Shown here one piece after another: positions 41,660 through 52,167 of a DNA stretch of 64,000 bases. How positions within the stretch are numbered: the stretch's first letter is position 1; each line of letters begins with the position of its first letter. The translations under genes were made by a program, and so were the position numbers. Under the pieces are notes generated by a model that was given only the letters and a program-made list of their open reading frames with translations, made no database searches and had not been told where the DNA came from. The stretch is from Gari tellinella. Taxonomy: Eukaryota > Mollusca > Bivalvia > Cardiida > Psammobiidae. Where the stretch lies: positions 40,736,623 through 40,800,622 of the forward strand of contig OV277861.1 of assembly GCA_922989275.2 (NCBI GenBank), read 5' to 3'.

Positions 41660-42230
41660 TTTTCGTAACCCAATAGCCTATTTCTAGTATTGAAGATATA
41701 CATGCTGACCACTTAAAGAAGGTTGAAAGTAATGCAGACTAAGGCATATTCTGCTTTACTTTCAGCCTACTCTAAGGTACCATCTGCTAGTATATAAATA
41801 CACATTACCAGTTGACAGTGCGATACAGAGTGATGTATTTAGCTCGAGACGATTTTGGCGGAAATAGCCGATCTGACGAGCGCCTTGCATGCATGGCGCG
41901 AGTCTGATCGGTTGTTTTCGCCAAAAACGTCGAGAGCTAAATACAACACTCTGTTGCGCACTGCTAACTGGTAATGTGTTTATTATATGCCTTGAATACA
42001 AACAAGAAAAAACTAAATAGTCGTTTAAATCATTTTATATCCAAAATTTGTTAGTTATTTGAAGCAGAACAAGATTTTTTGTATGCTACAAAGAATAACG
42101 CGGCACTTGTACATGTACGTAAATGACGTCACGTCAAATCGAAAGCGAGGTCAGTATGAAGTTGAACTATTTATTTTAGTAGAGGAATAAATTAAAGGCA
42201 TAGAAGCGTATCTATGGAGTAATGGGTTAT
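41660..42230 (+). mobile_element. Family A host with fold-back insert
   Basis: GTAACCCAATAGCCTATTTC ... ACCATCTGCTAGTATATAAA before, and GAAGTTGAACTATTTATTTT ... CTATGGAGTAATGGGTTA after, an insert at about 41796-42155. Confidence 0.75.
41796..42155. mobile_element. Fold-back element with TGACGTCA
   Basis: Stem ACACATTACCAGTTGACAGT ... ACTGCTAACTGGTAATGTGT (41803-41983) enclosing ATTTAGCTCGAGACGATTTT and its near complement. About 170 bp of single-copy DNA with AAATGACGTCACGTCAAATC follows. Confidence 0.7.
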
Positions 42231-42410
42231 CATAATATATGGCTTCTGATAAAGATCTAAACTTTTGTAGCAGTAGAAGAAAATTTAATTCAAAGACAAA
42301 CATTCCTGTAAATCCAAATCAACTGCATTGGAGTCCTATATACTTGCTGATACAGATTAATATTTGAAATTCAGATTTGAAATTGATAACTTTTTTTAGG
42401 TGTATTTAAC

Positions 42411-42509
42411 AAATTTCCCCATAATAGCCTCACTCAGTTTCTTGTTTTGAAGACAGATGATCACTTAAAGCAGGTTAAAAGTAAAGCAGAACTTGCCTAT
42501 CAGTGTTGA
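42411..42509 (+). mobile_element. Family A left half
   Basis: AATTTCCCCATAATAGCCTC ... AAAGCAGGTTAAAAGTAAAG, ending where family H begins. Confidence 0.6.
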
Positions 42510-42751
42510 GGGGCCCGTTTCATAAAACTTTGTACGACAAATGTTATCGTAAGTCAAATTATAAAAGTCTCAATTATTATTTATTTCTCCATCTAATCCT
42601 GTCTTGTGACATCTCTTTGGAATCATCTTTAAAAGACGATTCCAAAGAGATGTCACAAGACAGGATTAGATAGAGAAATAAGAAATTAAATGTATTTTAA
42701 AGTTTTGACTTCGACCCTTTTTGTCGTACGAAGTTTTATGAAACGGGCCCC
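42510..42751 (+). mobile_element. Family H MITE
   Basis: GGGGCCCGTTTCATAAAACT ... AGTTTTATGAAACGGGCCCC. Central cassette-3-like hairpin CTTGTGACATCTCTTTGGAA / TTCCAAAGAGATGTCACAAG. Confidence 0.85.
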
Positions 42752-42759
42752 AGTTTTTC

Positions 42760-42960
42760 AATTACTGTTTCCAACTTAGTCTAAGTCCATTGTTGACTAG
42801 GGTTATTTTTTACATTTAATTGAAAAATGTCAAACAGTGCGGACCATGATCAGAGTCAAATGTCATTTGAACAGTGTAGATCCTGGTCAGAGGGCTCCCA
42901 TATTAGGAGTTCTTTTATCTGGGTCTACACTCTTTGCACTATAGGACATTGTTTATAAAA
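42760..42960 (+). repeat. Family B pieces
   Basis: Two cassette-1 arms (AAACAGTGCGGACCATGATC and AACAGTGTAGATCCTGGTCA) with one partial complement suggest a rearranged B. Confidence 0.5.
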
Positions 42961-42962
42961 GC

Positions 42963-43212
42963 TACAGTGGAGAATCTGTTATTCTTTCCCAATAAATGCG
43001 TTTACGCTAAAACTATTATTTGCAGTGCAAACAGTTTGGAGCCAGATCAGACGCCGGGTAACCCGGCGTCTGATCAGGCTCCAAACTGTTTGCCACCAAG
43101 ATAAACAAGAATTATCAGAATTGTCCAAAAGTTGTTCTTTTCTACGTTTAAGTGCTTTGCGTTTGCGTACGTTTGCGTTTAAACGGGAAAGAATAACACA
43201 TCCTCCACTGTA
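42963..43212 (+). mobile_element. Family C MITE (complete)
   Basis: TA-CAGTGGAGAATCTGTTATTC ... GAATAACACATCCTCCACTG-TA. Differs from the copy at 3525 at only a handful of positions. Confidence 0.92.
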
Positions 43213-43435
43213 CATGTCACTCGGTTTCAATGAGTGAAAGAGTTGTCCCATCCCAGATATTGAAAATATCATTCAATCACCAAAAAGATTTCAAGAATAA
43301 AAAAGAAATGTAAAGACTTAAAATTCATAGTAATATAACCTTGTCCATTTACTGTTATTGCAAGCATTCCAAGTTTGAATAAAAATCTTGTTCAGCATTG
43401 ATTATGACTACATCGATCAACTCATTCAGCCCTGA

Positions 43436-43684
43436 AACTATTACCCCATAGCCTGTTTTTCGTTTCGAAGACATGTGTCCACTTAAAGCAGGTTGGAAGT
43501 AAAGCAGAATGTGCCTAAAGGCACATTCTGCTATACTTTCAGCCTGCTTTAAGCTACCATCACCTAGAATACAGAAAATATTTCTAATAGAACATATTCT
43601 TGACTGTATAAATTGGAACTATTTTCATCAGTGGAGGAATAAATCAAAGACATAAAAAGGTGTATTTATGGGGTAATGAGTTAA
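43436..43684 (+). mobile_element. Family A TTAA MITE
   Basis: AACTATTACCCCATAGCCTG ... TTATGGGGTAATGAGTTAA, loop GTGCCTAAAGGCAC. Confidence 0.85.
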
Positions 43685-43685
43685 A

Positions 43686-43905
43686 ATGGACAATTCCTGT
43701 TTTCAATTAAATCTAGTCCATTGTTGACTTTTTAGGGTTAGTGTTTTACAATTTATTTCAAAAAGACAAATAGTGCAGACCCTGATTAGATGGCTCCTTT
43801 TAGGAGCCCACTGACCTGGTTCTACACTGTTTACATAATACAAGTGTACTCTTCACCGGTACACTGTTTTAGAATAATGAGTATACTCACTGCTAGGGCT
43901 GAATG
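43686..43905 (+). mobile_element. Family B element, diverged
   Basis: AAATGGACAATTCCTGTTTT, hairpin 43768-43832 with loop TGGCTCCTTTTAGGAGCC, right end CACTGCTAGGGCTGAATG. Confidence 0.65.
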
Positions 43906-44003
43906 TGTTTACTCAAAACTTAAGACATCAAGAGGATGATAAGTCTATTCTTCATCAACATATAACTCAAGATCAATGCTGGGGGCTGGCTTTATTTCAC
44001 CTT

Positions 44004-44261
44004 CACCCAATACCCAATAGATATGGCCTTTTTACGCTTTTAACTTATTCCTCCACTGAAGGAAAATAGTTCCAGTTTATACAATCATGAATATGCACCA
44101 TAAAAACATTTTCTTTATCAGATGGTAGCCGGCTTAAATCAGGCTCAAAGTAAAGTAGAATGTGCCTTAAGGTGCATTTTGCTTTAATTTTAACCTGCTT
44201 TAATTAAGTGGTCACCTATCTTTAAAACCAGAACCAGCCTATCATGGGTTATGGGTTAACA
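44004..44261 (-). mobile_element. Family A element
   Basis: CACCCAATACCCAATAGATA ... CTATCATGGGTTATGGGTTAA, loop GTGCCTTAAGGTGC. Confidence 0.75.
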
Positions 44262-44425
44262 ATGCATGCAGAAGTTACATACTGAAAAAGGGTTAACATA
44301 TGTAACTAATAGCTCTAGATATAGAGGGTAGAGTGTCTTTAAATTCTTTGAATGCTAAATAATAATTGTTGTCTGTGCATGCTACTGTTAGTCTTTGTAC
44401 ACTTAAGTTTAAGTCTTTGCACGCA

Positions 44426-44628
44426 TAACTCTTTCCTCCCTGAAACCTCAACTGGACAATTCTAACTATCAATTTAGTCTAGTCCATTTTTGACTTTTTA
44501 GGGGTTGATTTTTTCAATATATGTCAAAATGACAAACAGTGTAGACCCTGATCAGAGGGGACAAGTGTACTCCTCACATGTACACTGTTTGCAAATGACA
44601 CATATATGCGTGACTAGGGTTCAAAGAC
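44426..44628 (+). mobile_element. Family B element, one hairpin arm deleted
   Basis: TAACTCTTTCCTCCCTGAAA ... GACTAGGGTTCAAAGA. After GATCAGAGGG the sequence jumps to GACAAGTGTACTC. Confidence 0.75.
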
Positions 44629-44729
44629 AAAACCCTGACTATTTTTACAAACAGATGCCAATTAGCACTTTGGCATATGGTCAGGATCTATACTGTTTGA
44701 CATTCTGACATAGTTTTGGAAATGAATTT

Positions 44730-45823
44730 ATACCCCCATTCCATGAGACGGCGATCTATGGCGCTCTGTCAGAGCGCCGCAGGTCGCCATGCAGAGCGCC
44801 GAGGTCGCCAGGAGCGCTACCTGAGCGCAAATAGGTTGCTATCTGATCTCCATGATCGCCAAGGTCGCGGTCGGTTTACTCCCCTGCACAAAAATCCGTG
44901 GCGCTACGGCCAAAACGCCATTAGATCGCTAATTGATCGCCTAAGTTGCCATCGGAGCGCTACTTGATCGCCAAGATCGTAACTAGAGCGCTATCGGATC
45001 ACCTTAGAGCGCCACCATCATCCAACAAAGCAAATCAGTAGATACTTCGCGCTCCGTGGCGATCTGATAGTGGGTCTCTGCATTTTAAAATACCCGATAG
45101 TATTTTCTATCAATATATCCAAATTGCATGATGTAACTCGACGTCTCATCCGGATCCAAACTGTTATACACCCATACAATGATGATGCATTAGAACATTA
45201 AATTTTGTAGCAACTATTAAATGAAAAAACACAGATTTCTAGTGACTTGTGGCAGTACGAACGAAATGCAGAAAGCTCTTATAGGAATCGTCTGCATTAC
45301 TGTGTTGCATTGAGTGGACACAGGTCAAAAAGAAAGCAGCTATATGTATGGCTATTTGCCTAAATATCTGCTAGCGAATTTAAAATGAATGAGCGCGGCA
45401 GAGCACCACAGGTCTTCATAGGATATCTCCCTAATCAGATCAAGTAGAGCGCTAACAGAGCGGTAATGTATCTCCATCGGTCGCCGACATCTCTATCGGA
45501 TCTCTTTCGAGCGCCAAAGGTCGCAGTGGTCGCCATCAGAGCGCCAATAGAGCGCAATAGATCGCATCTTAGTTGCCTTTGAGCACCAACGGAGCGCAAT
45601 CTGATCATACAAGAGCGCAACATTTTTATGAATTGGGTGGCGACCAATGACCATGAAGTCGCAATCGGATCTTACAGATCGCTAACGGATCCCCATTGGA
45701 GCGTAATGTGAACGCAATTCGGATCGTAAATGCCGTTAGATTGCCTCATCCTGAGGCGACATATGGCGCTCTGTCGGAGCGCGGAGATCGCCATCAAGCG
45801 CCGTCTCATGGAATGGGGGTATT
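44730..45823. mobile_element. 1.1-kb element packed with GATCGC/GAGCGC motifs
   Basis: TACCCCCATTCCATGAGACG at the left and CGTCTCATGGAATGGGGGTA at the right, flanked by TTA on both sides (3-bp duplication as in PIF/Harbinger elements). The two outer thirds are strings of 8-12-bp units built on (G/C)GAGCGC and GATCGC in both orientations, giving a local GC and CpG peak in an AT-rich window. The middle (about 45000-45400) is AT-rich. No credible protein. Confidence 0.8.
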
Positions 45824-45971
45824 AGAAACGTCAAATTTTAGAACCATACAAGACAAAAATAATTTAGCTTTCAAAGAATAAGCATTGACAATTTCAGTTT
45901 TATTATACCCTCTTATCTGGAGCCCTGTATACAACATATTGAAATATAAAACTCCAAGCTTCTCCATGGTT

Positions 45972-46219
45972 ACATCGGAGAAGACTTTATTCTTTCCCAA
46001 TAAACCTGTTTACTTTAAAATATTAAGTCTGATGCAAACAGTTTGAAGCCAGATCAGACGCCGGGTAACCCTGCAACTGATCTGGCTCAAAATTATTTGC
46101 CACTATTTTAAAATAAATAATTAGGATCTTTTTAAAATGTCATTTTCTGCATTTTATTGCACTGTAGCTGCATTTCATTTGCATTTAGTCCAGGAAGAAT
46201 AACATCTTCTACGCTGTAC
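45972..46219 (+). mobile_element. Family C element, diverged
   Basis: CGGAGAAGACTTTATTCTTT ... AAGAATAACATCTTCTACGC. Hairpin GAAGCCAGATCAGACGCCGG with a decayed right arm. Confidence 0.7.
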
Positions 46220-46378
46220 CTTTTCAAATACATTGCCATTCCTTACATCATTGCGCATTCAAATGCAACGGTAAAATCATCAAACACGTGATGAGCAACC
46301 AGTCAAATAAGAATCATGTTGGTCTACTTTGTCTAGTCTAAATTTTAATTTTCGTTTTGTTTTGTATTGAAATTCCTA

Positions 46379-46446
46379 TCAGCAAACAGTGTAGACTGAT
46401 CAGATGCTGCATTGTGCAGCATCTGATCAGAGTCTTCATTGTTTAC
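46379..46446. repeat. Cassette-1 hairpin
   Basis: CAAACAGTGTAGACTGATCA, loop GATGCTGCATTGTGCAGCATC, complement CTGATCAGAGTCTTCATTGT. Confidence 0.65.
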
Positions 46447-46519
46447 TTATGTCTTTTTATGGGATGCTAGGCACAAATGGGTTAATACCAAGTGGCACTT
46501 TAATACAGGGAAAAAGTAA

Positions 46520-46680
46520 TGCTGAAAGCTCCTGTAAAAGTTTTCTTTAAAACTCCTATCCTGCATCAAGCAATTGACTCAGCTGAATGTAGAATAAAAG
46601 TAATACAGAAAGCTCCTAATGGAGCTTTCTGCATTACTTTTATTCTACATTAAGCAACTATTTGTATTTAAGACTATGCA
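46520..46680. repeat. Palindrome related to cassette 2
   Basis: TGTAGAATAAAAGTAATACAGAAAGCTCC and complement GGAGCTTTCTGCATTACTTTTATTCTACA. The core AGAAAGCTCC matches family E, but the outer stem is new. Confidence 0.6.
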
Positions 46681-47209
46681 CATATAATAAAATTATGTAC
46701 CTGTGACTTATTTTGAAAGCTCACTAAACACTTGTTTGACTTAATTCATTAGCTACTTCTTGATTGAATTTCCATATAATATGATACTTTATTATATTAC
46801 TTCCTTACTGTGTTATGTTACAAAGGCCCTGATTGGTCAGAACCTATGCAATAAAACATGCCTATCAGTTATACAAATAAATATGTTCATGCAGTTATTT
46901 TTGGTTATACATGTATATATGTAATTATGATGCACAATTATCACACCATTAGTGAATTGACTTGTCATACTTAAATTCCAGCTTTATCTGGGTCAATGGA
47001 AATACCACATGTATGCCAGATTACAGTGCATTTACAGAGTGCAATTAAAGCCACTATCTATTAATTTATGAAGAGTGACTTTTTGTCAGATATTGATTGC
47101 GGTTTCTGTTTTTTTTCAGCAAAGGCGAGATCAAATATAGCTTTTATTTTCAATACAGAAAAACCTACACGCAAAAAGATGAATTTTACATCCAAGCAGA
47201 TGGCCGCCT
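46681..47209. other. Intergenic or intronic stretch, nothing recognised
   Basis: AT-rich, without palindromes or supported frames. Confidence 0.4.
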
Positions 47210-47373
47210 AACTCTTTACTATAGACACATTTTTATGCCTTTAATTTATTCCTCCACTGAAGAAAATAGTTTTCAACTTTCTATATCCTAGCTGCTGATC
47301 ATGAGATGGTAACTTAAAGCTTTAAATGGTCACCTATCTTAAATATTAGAAATAGGATATGGAGTAAAGGGTA
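47210..47373 (-). mobile_element. Family A element, palindrome deleted
   Basis: CTAACTCTTTACTATAGACA ... GGATATGGAGTAAAGGGTAA. Both arms of the stem are missing between CTTAAAGC and TTTAAATGG. Confidence 0.65.
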
Positions 47374-47539
47374 AAATCTGGCTAAAAGTAAAACAGAAAG
47401 TTAAATTCCTACAGGAGCCTGCAGTCTTGTCTTAATCATGGAAATCATTCAATGACCGAAAGCATTATCTAAAGTATATAATTATGTGTACTAGATGTGG
47501 TGCAGGACATTAGGGCAGCAAATGTTGCACATATACACC

Positions 47540-47771
47540 AGGGGCCCGTTTCATAAAACTTTGTATGACAAAAACGGTCTTAAGTCAAAACTTTAAAATA
47601 CATTTAATTTCTGATTTCTTGATCTCAGTGACATCTTTTTGGAATCCTCTTTTCAAAAATTCCAAATAGATGTAACAAGACAGGATTTTGATGGAGAAAT
47701 AAATAATTGAGACTTTTATAATCTGACTTATGACAACATTTGTGGAACAAAGTTTTTATGGTACACGTCCC
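47540..47771 (+). mobile_element. Family H MITE
   Basis: CAGGGGCCCGTTTCATAAAA ... AAAGTTTTTATGGTACACGTCC. The hairpin CTTTTTGGAATCCTCTTTTC is partly decayed. Confidence 0.75.
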
Positions 47772-47889
47772 AGAATCAGATTGCATAAGTCTTTATAGCA
47801 CTTAGTGATAATGGGTATGGGGTAATGGGTTAAAGCCTTTGGAAGCAAGCTCTGCATTACTTATGTGCCACTGTTAATCTTTCAGTACC

Positions 47890-47916
47890 AGGGCTCCAGA
47901 TTATCTAGAGCTCTGA
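47890..47916 (+). mobile_element. Minimal family D: two ends fused
   Basis: CAGGGCTCCAGAT is directly followed by TATCTAGAGCTCTG, both D ends with the whole interior deleted. Flanked on both sides by AGTAC. Confidence 0.7.
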
Positions 47917-48000
47917 GTACCATTTTTTACTGTTATTTTCAACCCTATGACCTCCATTATATCATAATGTTTTAATGCTAACATCATTTCAAAATACAAT

Positions 48001-48253
48001 TTAACCCTTTACCCCATAGCCTATTTCTAGTACTTAAGATAGGTGACTACTTAAAACAGGTTGAAAGTAAAGCAGAATGCGCCTTAGGGCGCATTCTGCT
48101 TTACTTTCAGCCTGCTTTAAGCTATCATGTACTATAATATAGAAAAATATTCCCTAAAATACATATTCATTAGTGATTAAATTGGAACTATTTTCTTCAG
48201 CGGATGAATAAATCATAGCCGCTAAAAGGCGCTTCTATTGGGGAAAGGGTTAA
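48001..48253 (+). mobile_element. Family A TTAA MITE (complete)
   Basis: TTAACCCTTTACCCCATAGC ... TATTGGGGAAAGGGTTAA. Perfect loop GCGCCTTAGGGCGC. Confidence 0.92.
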
Positions 48254-48599
48254 CTCTTTGCATGCTGAGTGATAATTGTGGTCTGCAACAAATTTTGTCT
48301 GCAGCAATTCTAAAATTTAAATTTAAATTTCCACTTTATACAGTCATGAATAAGCACCATAAATATAGTTTCTTTTATCAAGCAGATTATAGCCTTAAGG
48401 CACATTCTGCTTTACTTTCAACCTACTTTAAATGGTCATTAATCTTAACCAGAAACAGGCTTAGTGATGGACCAATCAGATTGCATAATTATCCCTAAAC
48501 ATGTCTGACTACCAATATGGTATAATGGTGGAAATTCAACCAGGAAGTGAGCTTTGAACCATCACAATTAAGCCTTGTTCCAATATTACAAGACAATAC

Positions 48600-48671
48600 C
48601 TCTGGTAGTACTACATCCTTGTCATCGCTTGGATCTAGTATTTCCCGCAACACACTAAGCCAAGTATCTTT
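48600..48671 (-). CDS. Possible orphan coding exon (unassigned)
   Basis: A 72-bp open segment (24 codons) lies in otherwise non-repetitive DNA between a TGTATTTAG acceptor and a GTATTG donor on the minus strand. It encodes KDTWLSVLREIL, then DPSDDKDVVLPE. The amphipathic W..VL.EIL helix resembles the last helix of a PH-type domain, but the match is too short to name. It lies upstream of the FRMPD exons on the same strand and is phase-compatible, so it could be a lineage-specific N-terminal exon of that gene, part of another gene, or chance. Confidence 0.35.
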
Positions 48672-48715
48672 CTAAATACAAGCAAACAAAACAGCCATAA
48701 GTTCACAGATCCAGC

Positions 48716-48957
48716 TAACCCTTAACTTCATTTATACACATATTTACGCATTTAATTTATTCATACCCTGAAGAAAATAGTTCCAACTTATACAGTCATG
48801 AATAATACATCATATGGTATTACTAAGCTTTCAGCAGGCTGATAGTAAAGCAGAATTATGCACCTTAAGGCACATTCTACTTTACTTTCAACCGGCTTTA
48901 AGTGGCTATATCTATCTTCTGAATACCAGAACAGGCTATAATGAAGTATGGGGTTAA
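48716..48957 (-). mobile_element. Family A element, diverged
   Basis: CTAACCCTTAACTTCATTTA ... AATGAAGTATGGGGTTAA, with loop inserts (TATGCACCTTAAGGCAC). About 45 bp from the orphan exon. Confidence 0.65.
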
Positions 48958-48991
48958 GGTGAAATTTCAAATTCATACTTTTTCATTTCTC

Positions 48992-49135
48992 CAGCAAACC
49001 CTATGTTGTGACCAACCATTAGAGTTGTCCCAAAGAGACAATTCTAATGAATGGTCACACCGTAGGGTTTAGAGGAGACAAATAGGAGAACATTTTGGAA
49101 TTGTTCACTAAATTACCCACTCGTACCGGAGCCCT
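48992..49135 (+). mobile_element. Family D, left end lost
   Basis: AACCCTATGTTGTGACCAAC ... CCGTAGGGTTTAG is the cassette-3 hairpin; the right end is CCGGAGCCCTG. Confidence 0.65.
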
Positions 49136-49214
49136 GATAAATTCATCACTTAGAGTATATAAAATTTAAAAGTACCATCTAACTTGAGCTAACCATTCTC
49201 CTGCTTTTAGCATA

Positions 49215-49560
49215 TATTGTCACTTTTGAAAACAGTGCAGCTAGACCCTGAAAGGAGCTGTCTGATCAAGGTCTACACTGTTTTCTTACAGGAACTGTCT
49301 GAAATGAGTAAAATGATTTTTTTCACTAATATATTTTCCAATGTAGTAGTTCAGATGATAGATGCATATAGTGGGCAGAGTTTTGTATATTATGAAAATT
49401 GGAGAAGGTTTATGCAAACAATGATTCTATATCCTAGCAGAAATGGTATCTAAAAACAGGCTGAAATTAAAGCATCATTCTCCTTAAGGTGTATTCTGCT
49501 TTACTTTCAGCCTGTTTAAGAGTTAACATGTCTTTCAAATTAAAACAGATTATGGGACAG
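49215..49560. repeat. B and A fragments
   Basis: One cassette-1 hairpin with a collapsed loop (49229-49282) and a reverse A tail (AACAGGCTGAAATTAAAGCA ... ACAGATTATGGGACAGGTTAA, 49440-49563). Confidence 0.5.
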
Positions 49561-49563
49561 GTT

Positions 49564-49808
49564 AAAACAACTAGAATCTTCAATGATCATCCATCTAACA
49601 CATTTTAAATTGCCTTTCACAGGAAAATATCTCGAATGTACTGAAAACAAAGTAGCAATTTGTACAATGGCTATAAACTGAATATAAAGAGAAACATATT
49701 CTGCAATCTGAAATCTAATATTCTAACAACTGTCAATTTAAGCATTGGGAAGACATACAGATTTATAAACAAGGCAGCTAGCCATAAACAAGGACTGCCC
49801 TGTGTTCA
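49564..49808. other. Nothing recognised
   Basis: AT-rich, non-palindromic, without supported frames. Confidence 0.35.
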
Positions 49809-49977
49809 TTAATGAAAGCGCCTTGTGACGCCTTGCCACGGCCCCCTTACCTCAGGGCACCCACAGGTTCATGTGCCTTCAACATTGCATGCTTTTATCG
49901 TTCTCCATAGTCACTCCACCTTTGTGCCCCTTGAGGTAAGCGGGTCGTGGCAAAGCACCACGAAGCGCCTTCGTTAA
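49809..49977. mobile_element. Family K TTAA fold-back
   Basis: TTAATGAAAGCGCCTTGTGA ... AAGCACCACGAAGCGCCTTCGTTAA. The inverted ends extend about 50 bp (CCTTGCCACGG.CCCCTTACCTCA / TGAGGTAAGCGGGTCGTGGCAA). The right TTAA is shared with the next B element. Confidence 0.78.
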
Positions 49978-50224
49978 CCCTTTGAACCCTAGTCCCGCAT
50001 ATAGGCGTCCTTTTCAAACAGTGAACATGTGAATAGTACACTTATCCTGTGCAAACAGTGAAGACCCAGATCAGAGGGCTCCCAAAGGAGCCCTCTGATC
50101 AGGGTCTTCACTGTTTGTCATAATGCCAAACATTGACAAAAACAACCCTTAAAAGTCAGAAATTGACTGGACTAAGATGGAAACTGGAATTGTCCATTTA
50201 AAGTGTCAGGGAGGAAAGAGTTAA
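49974..50224 (-). mobile_element. Family B TTAA MITE (complete, reverse)
   Basis: TTAACCCTTTGAACCCTAGT ... GTGTCAGGGAGGAAAGAGTTAA, hairpin loop GGGCTCCCAAAGGAGCCC. Confidence 0.92.
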
Positions 50225-50556
50225 TGAACCCAGAGATGGTCTACATTTACCCATTATCCCATAAATACTACTTTTTATACCTTTAACTCTACACTGTTTG
50301 TTAATTTAATCCAGCATCTATTAAACTATTTAGAATTGCAAACAGACTGGTTCATGTTTAGCTAAATAAAAGGATCCACAGGTGATCCTAATAACCCACA
50401 AGAGTTTCTTAGTGTCGAAAGAATAGTTAACTCCTCAACTAAATGATAAAATAGTTTTAAAATAATTTTTTTGAAAACAACTACAAATAACAATTAAGTG
50501 TGAAGCACATGGTATTAAATACATAGTGGAGATGTTACTAATTTTTTCCTGTGGTT

Positions 50557-50716
50557 ATACACAAACAATGCAATTAACTGTATAAAATATACACAAACAA
50601 TGCAATTAACTGTATAAAATATACACAAACAATGCAATTAACTGTATAAAATATACACAAACAATGCAATTAACTGTATAAAATATACACAAACAATGCA
50701 ATTAACTGTATAAAAT
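50557..50716 (+). repeat. Minisatellite, 32-bp unit, 5 copies
   Basis: ATACACAAACAATGCAATTA plus ACTGTATAAAAT, identical in all five copies, so recently expanded. Confidence 0.97.
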
Positions 50717-50724
50717 TACTTTTT

Positions 50725-50902
50725 TTTTTATAATTTCTAACAATGCATTTTAATGTGAGTGGCAAAAAGTTTGAAGCCAGATCAGATGATGGTTACCCAG
50801 CATCTGTCCTGGCTCCAAACTGTTTGCAATGGACATAATGTTTTGAGCATAAACATCTGTTTATTGGGAAGAATAACTATTTAACACCTTCTCTACTGTA
50901 AC
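50725..50902 (-). mobile_element. Family C element, reverse, left part lost
   Basis: AAAGTTTGAAGCCAGATCAG ... GCATCTGTCCTGGCTCCAAA, then GGGAAGAATAACTATTTAAC and CTTCTCTACTGTA. Confidence 0.65.
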
Positions 50903-50939
50903 ATTTAAACTTGAAATCCCCATAAACTTTTATTCTACA

Positions 50940-51186
50940 TTAACTCTTTCCTCCCTGAAACTTTAAATGGACAATTCAAGTTTCCATTTTAGTCAAGTCC
51001 ATTTCTGACTAAGGGTTGTTTTAGTCAATGTTTGGCATTATGACAAACAGTGAGGATCCTGATTAGAGGGCTCCTTAGGAGCCCTCTGATCTGGATCTTC
51101 ACTGTTTGCATAGGACAAGTGTACTATTTTCATGTTCACTGTTTGCAAATGACGCCAATATGCAGGACTAGGGTTCAAAGGGTTAA
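50940..51186 (+). mobile_element. Family B TTAA MITE (complete)
   Basis: TTAACTCTTTCCTCCCTGAA ... GACTAGGGTTCAAAGGGTTAA. Hairpin GATCCTGATTAGAGGGCTCC / GGAGCCCTCTGATCTGGATC. Confidence 0.92.
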
Positions 51187-51249
51187 CAGAACAAATCAAG
51201 CTTATGTGAATGTAAGGGAGACAAATAGTATATTTCATGAGTCGATGTT

Positions 51250-51645
51250 TAAGATAAGCTGATCAAAACTTGTCTAGAATAGAAAAGTTATTTAGCTTGC
51301 CTTAGTCGATGTTTATGACAAGCTGATCTCAAACTCATCTAAAATTGAAATGTTATTAAGCGAGCCTTGGCGAGCTTAATAACTTTTCTATTCTAGACGA
51401 GTTTGAGATCAGCTTGTCTTAAACATCGACGAGTGACAGATTCATTTTCTCACGTAACCAACTATATTAAGCTGTTTTTTAAAGCAATAGGCATTTTTTT
51501 CGAACCCGGGTGAAGTCAAAAAACGCCTTTATAAATAGTGACGGTTATAATAGTGACGTCATCAAATTGATCTCACACATGATGGAGACAAAGATATTCG
51601 TGATCGTTGTTCACTATAGAAAACAAGGGTAGTTATGCGAGGAAA
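51250..51645. mobile_element. Fold-back element with TGACGTCA
   Basis: Stem 51300-51432: GTCGATGTTTATGACAAGCT ... AGCTTGTCTTAAACATCGAC, loop region GCGAGCCTTGGCGAGC. Then single-copy DNA with TTTTCTCACGTAACC, ATAGTGACGTCATCAAATTG and GCGAGGAAAAA. A second partial arm lies at 51251. Confidence 0.7.
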
Positions 51646-51954
51646 AATTTTTTGTATCCGATGCATTGAAGCCTTGTTTGGGTGTTGAAGGCAAGTTCAC
51701 CTGCCTTAAACAAATCAGTGAGATATGTTTTGATTGGTTTTTAATGTGAATAACATTGGCGGAACATGTTTCCTGGAATAAGAAATAAGTTCTAATTATT
51801 TAAAGTCTATAAATTAATGTATATGCTAATATCCAATTATCTTGCTATTTGTGTAAAATTGAAAAAAAAATTTTTTATTAAAACTATTGATCTATACATC
51901 TAATTTCTGAAACCATCAAATAGATGTACTTAAAATGTCCTGTACTCAAACCAT

Positions 51955-52160
51955 AGTGGAGAAAATGTTATTCTTTAATCCTGCTTAAAAGTGCAGGCAA
52001 ATGTAATGCAAAAGTAATGCATTAAAATGTAGAAATTTACTCTTTTTTTTCAAACTTCTTATATTTATCTGAGTAGCAAACAGTTTGGAGCCAGATCAGA
52101 CACCAGGTTATATATCTGGTGTCTGATCTGTCTCTAAACTATTTGCAATGGAAATGTAAA
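51955..52160 (-). mobile_element. Family C element, diverged
   Basis: AGTGGAGAAAATGTTATTCT ... and hairpin 52078-52146 (AACAGTTTGGAGCCAGATCA, loop CACCAGGTTATATATCTGGTG). Confidence 0.65.
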
Positions 52161-52167
52161 AGTTTAG

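Noticed and set aside
42979..43272. Paired 70-97-codon frames on both strands in family C copies (also at 3587 and 16795)
   Set aside because: They arise because the hairpin reads open on both strands; the same frames recur in each copy of the MITE.
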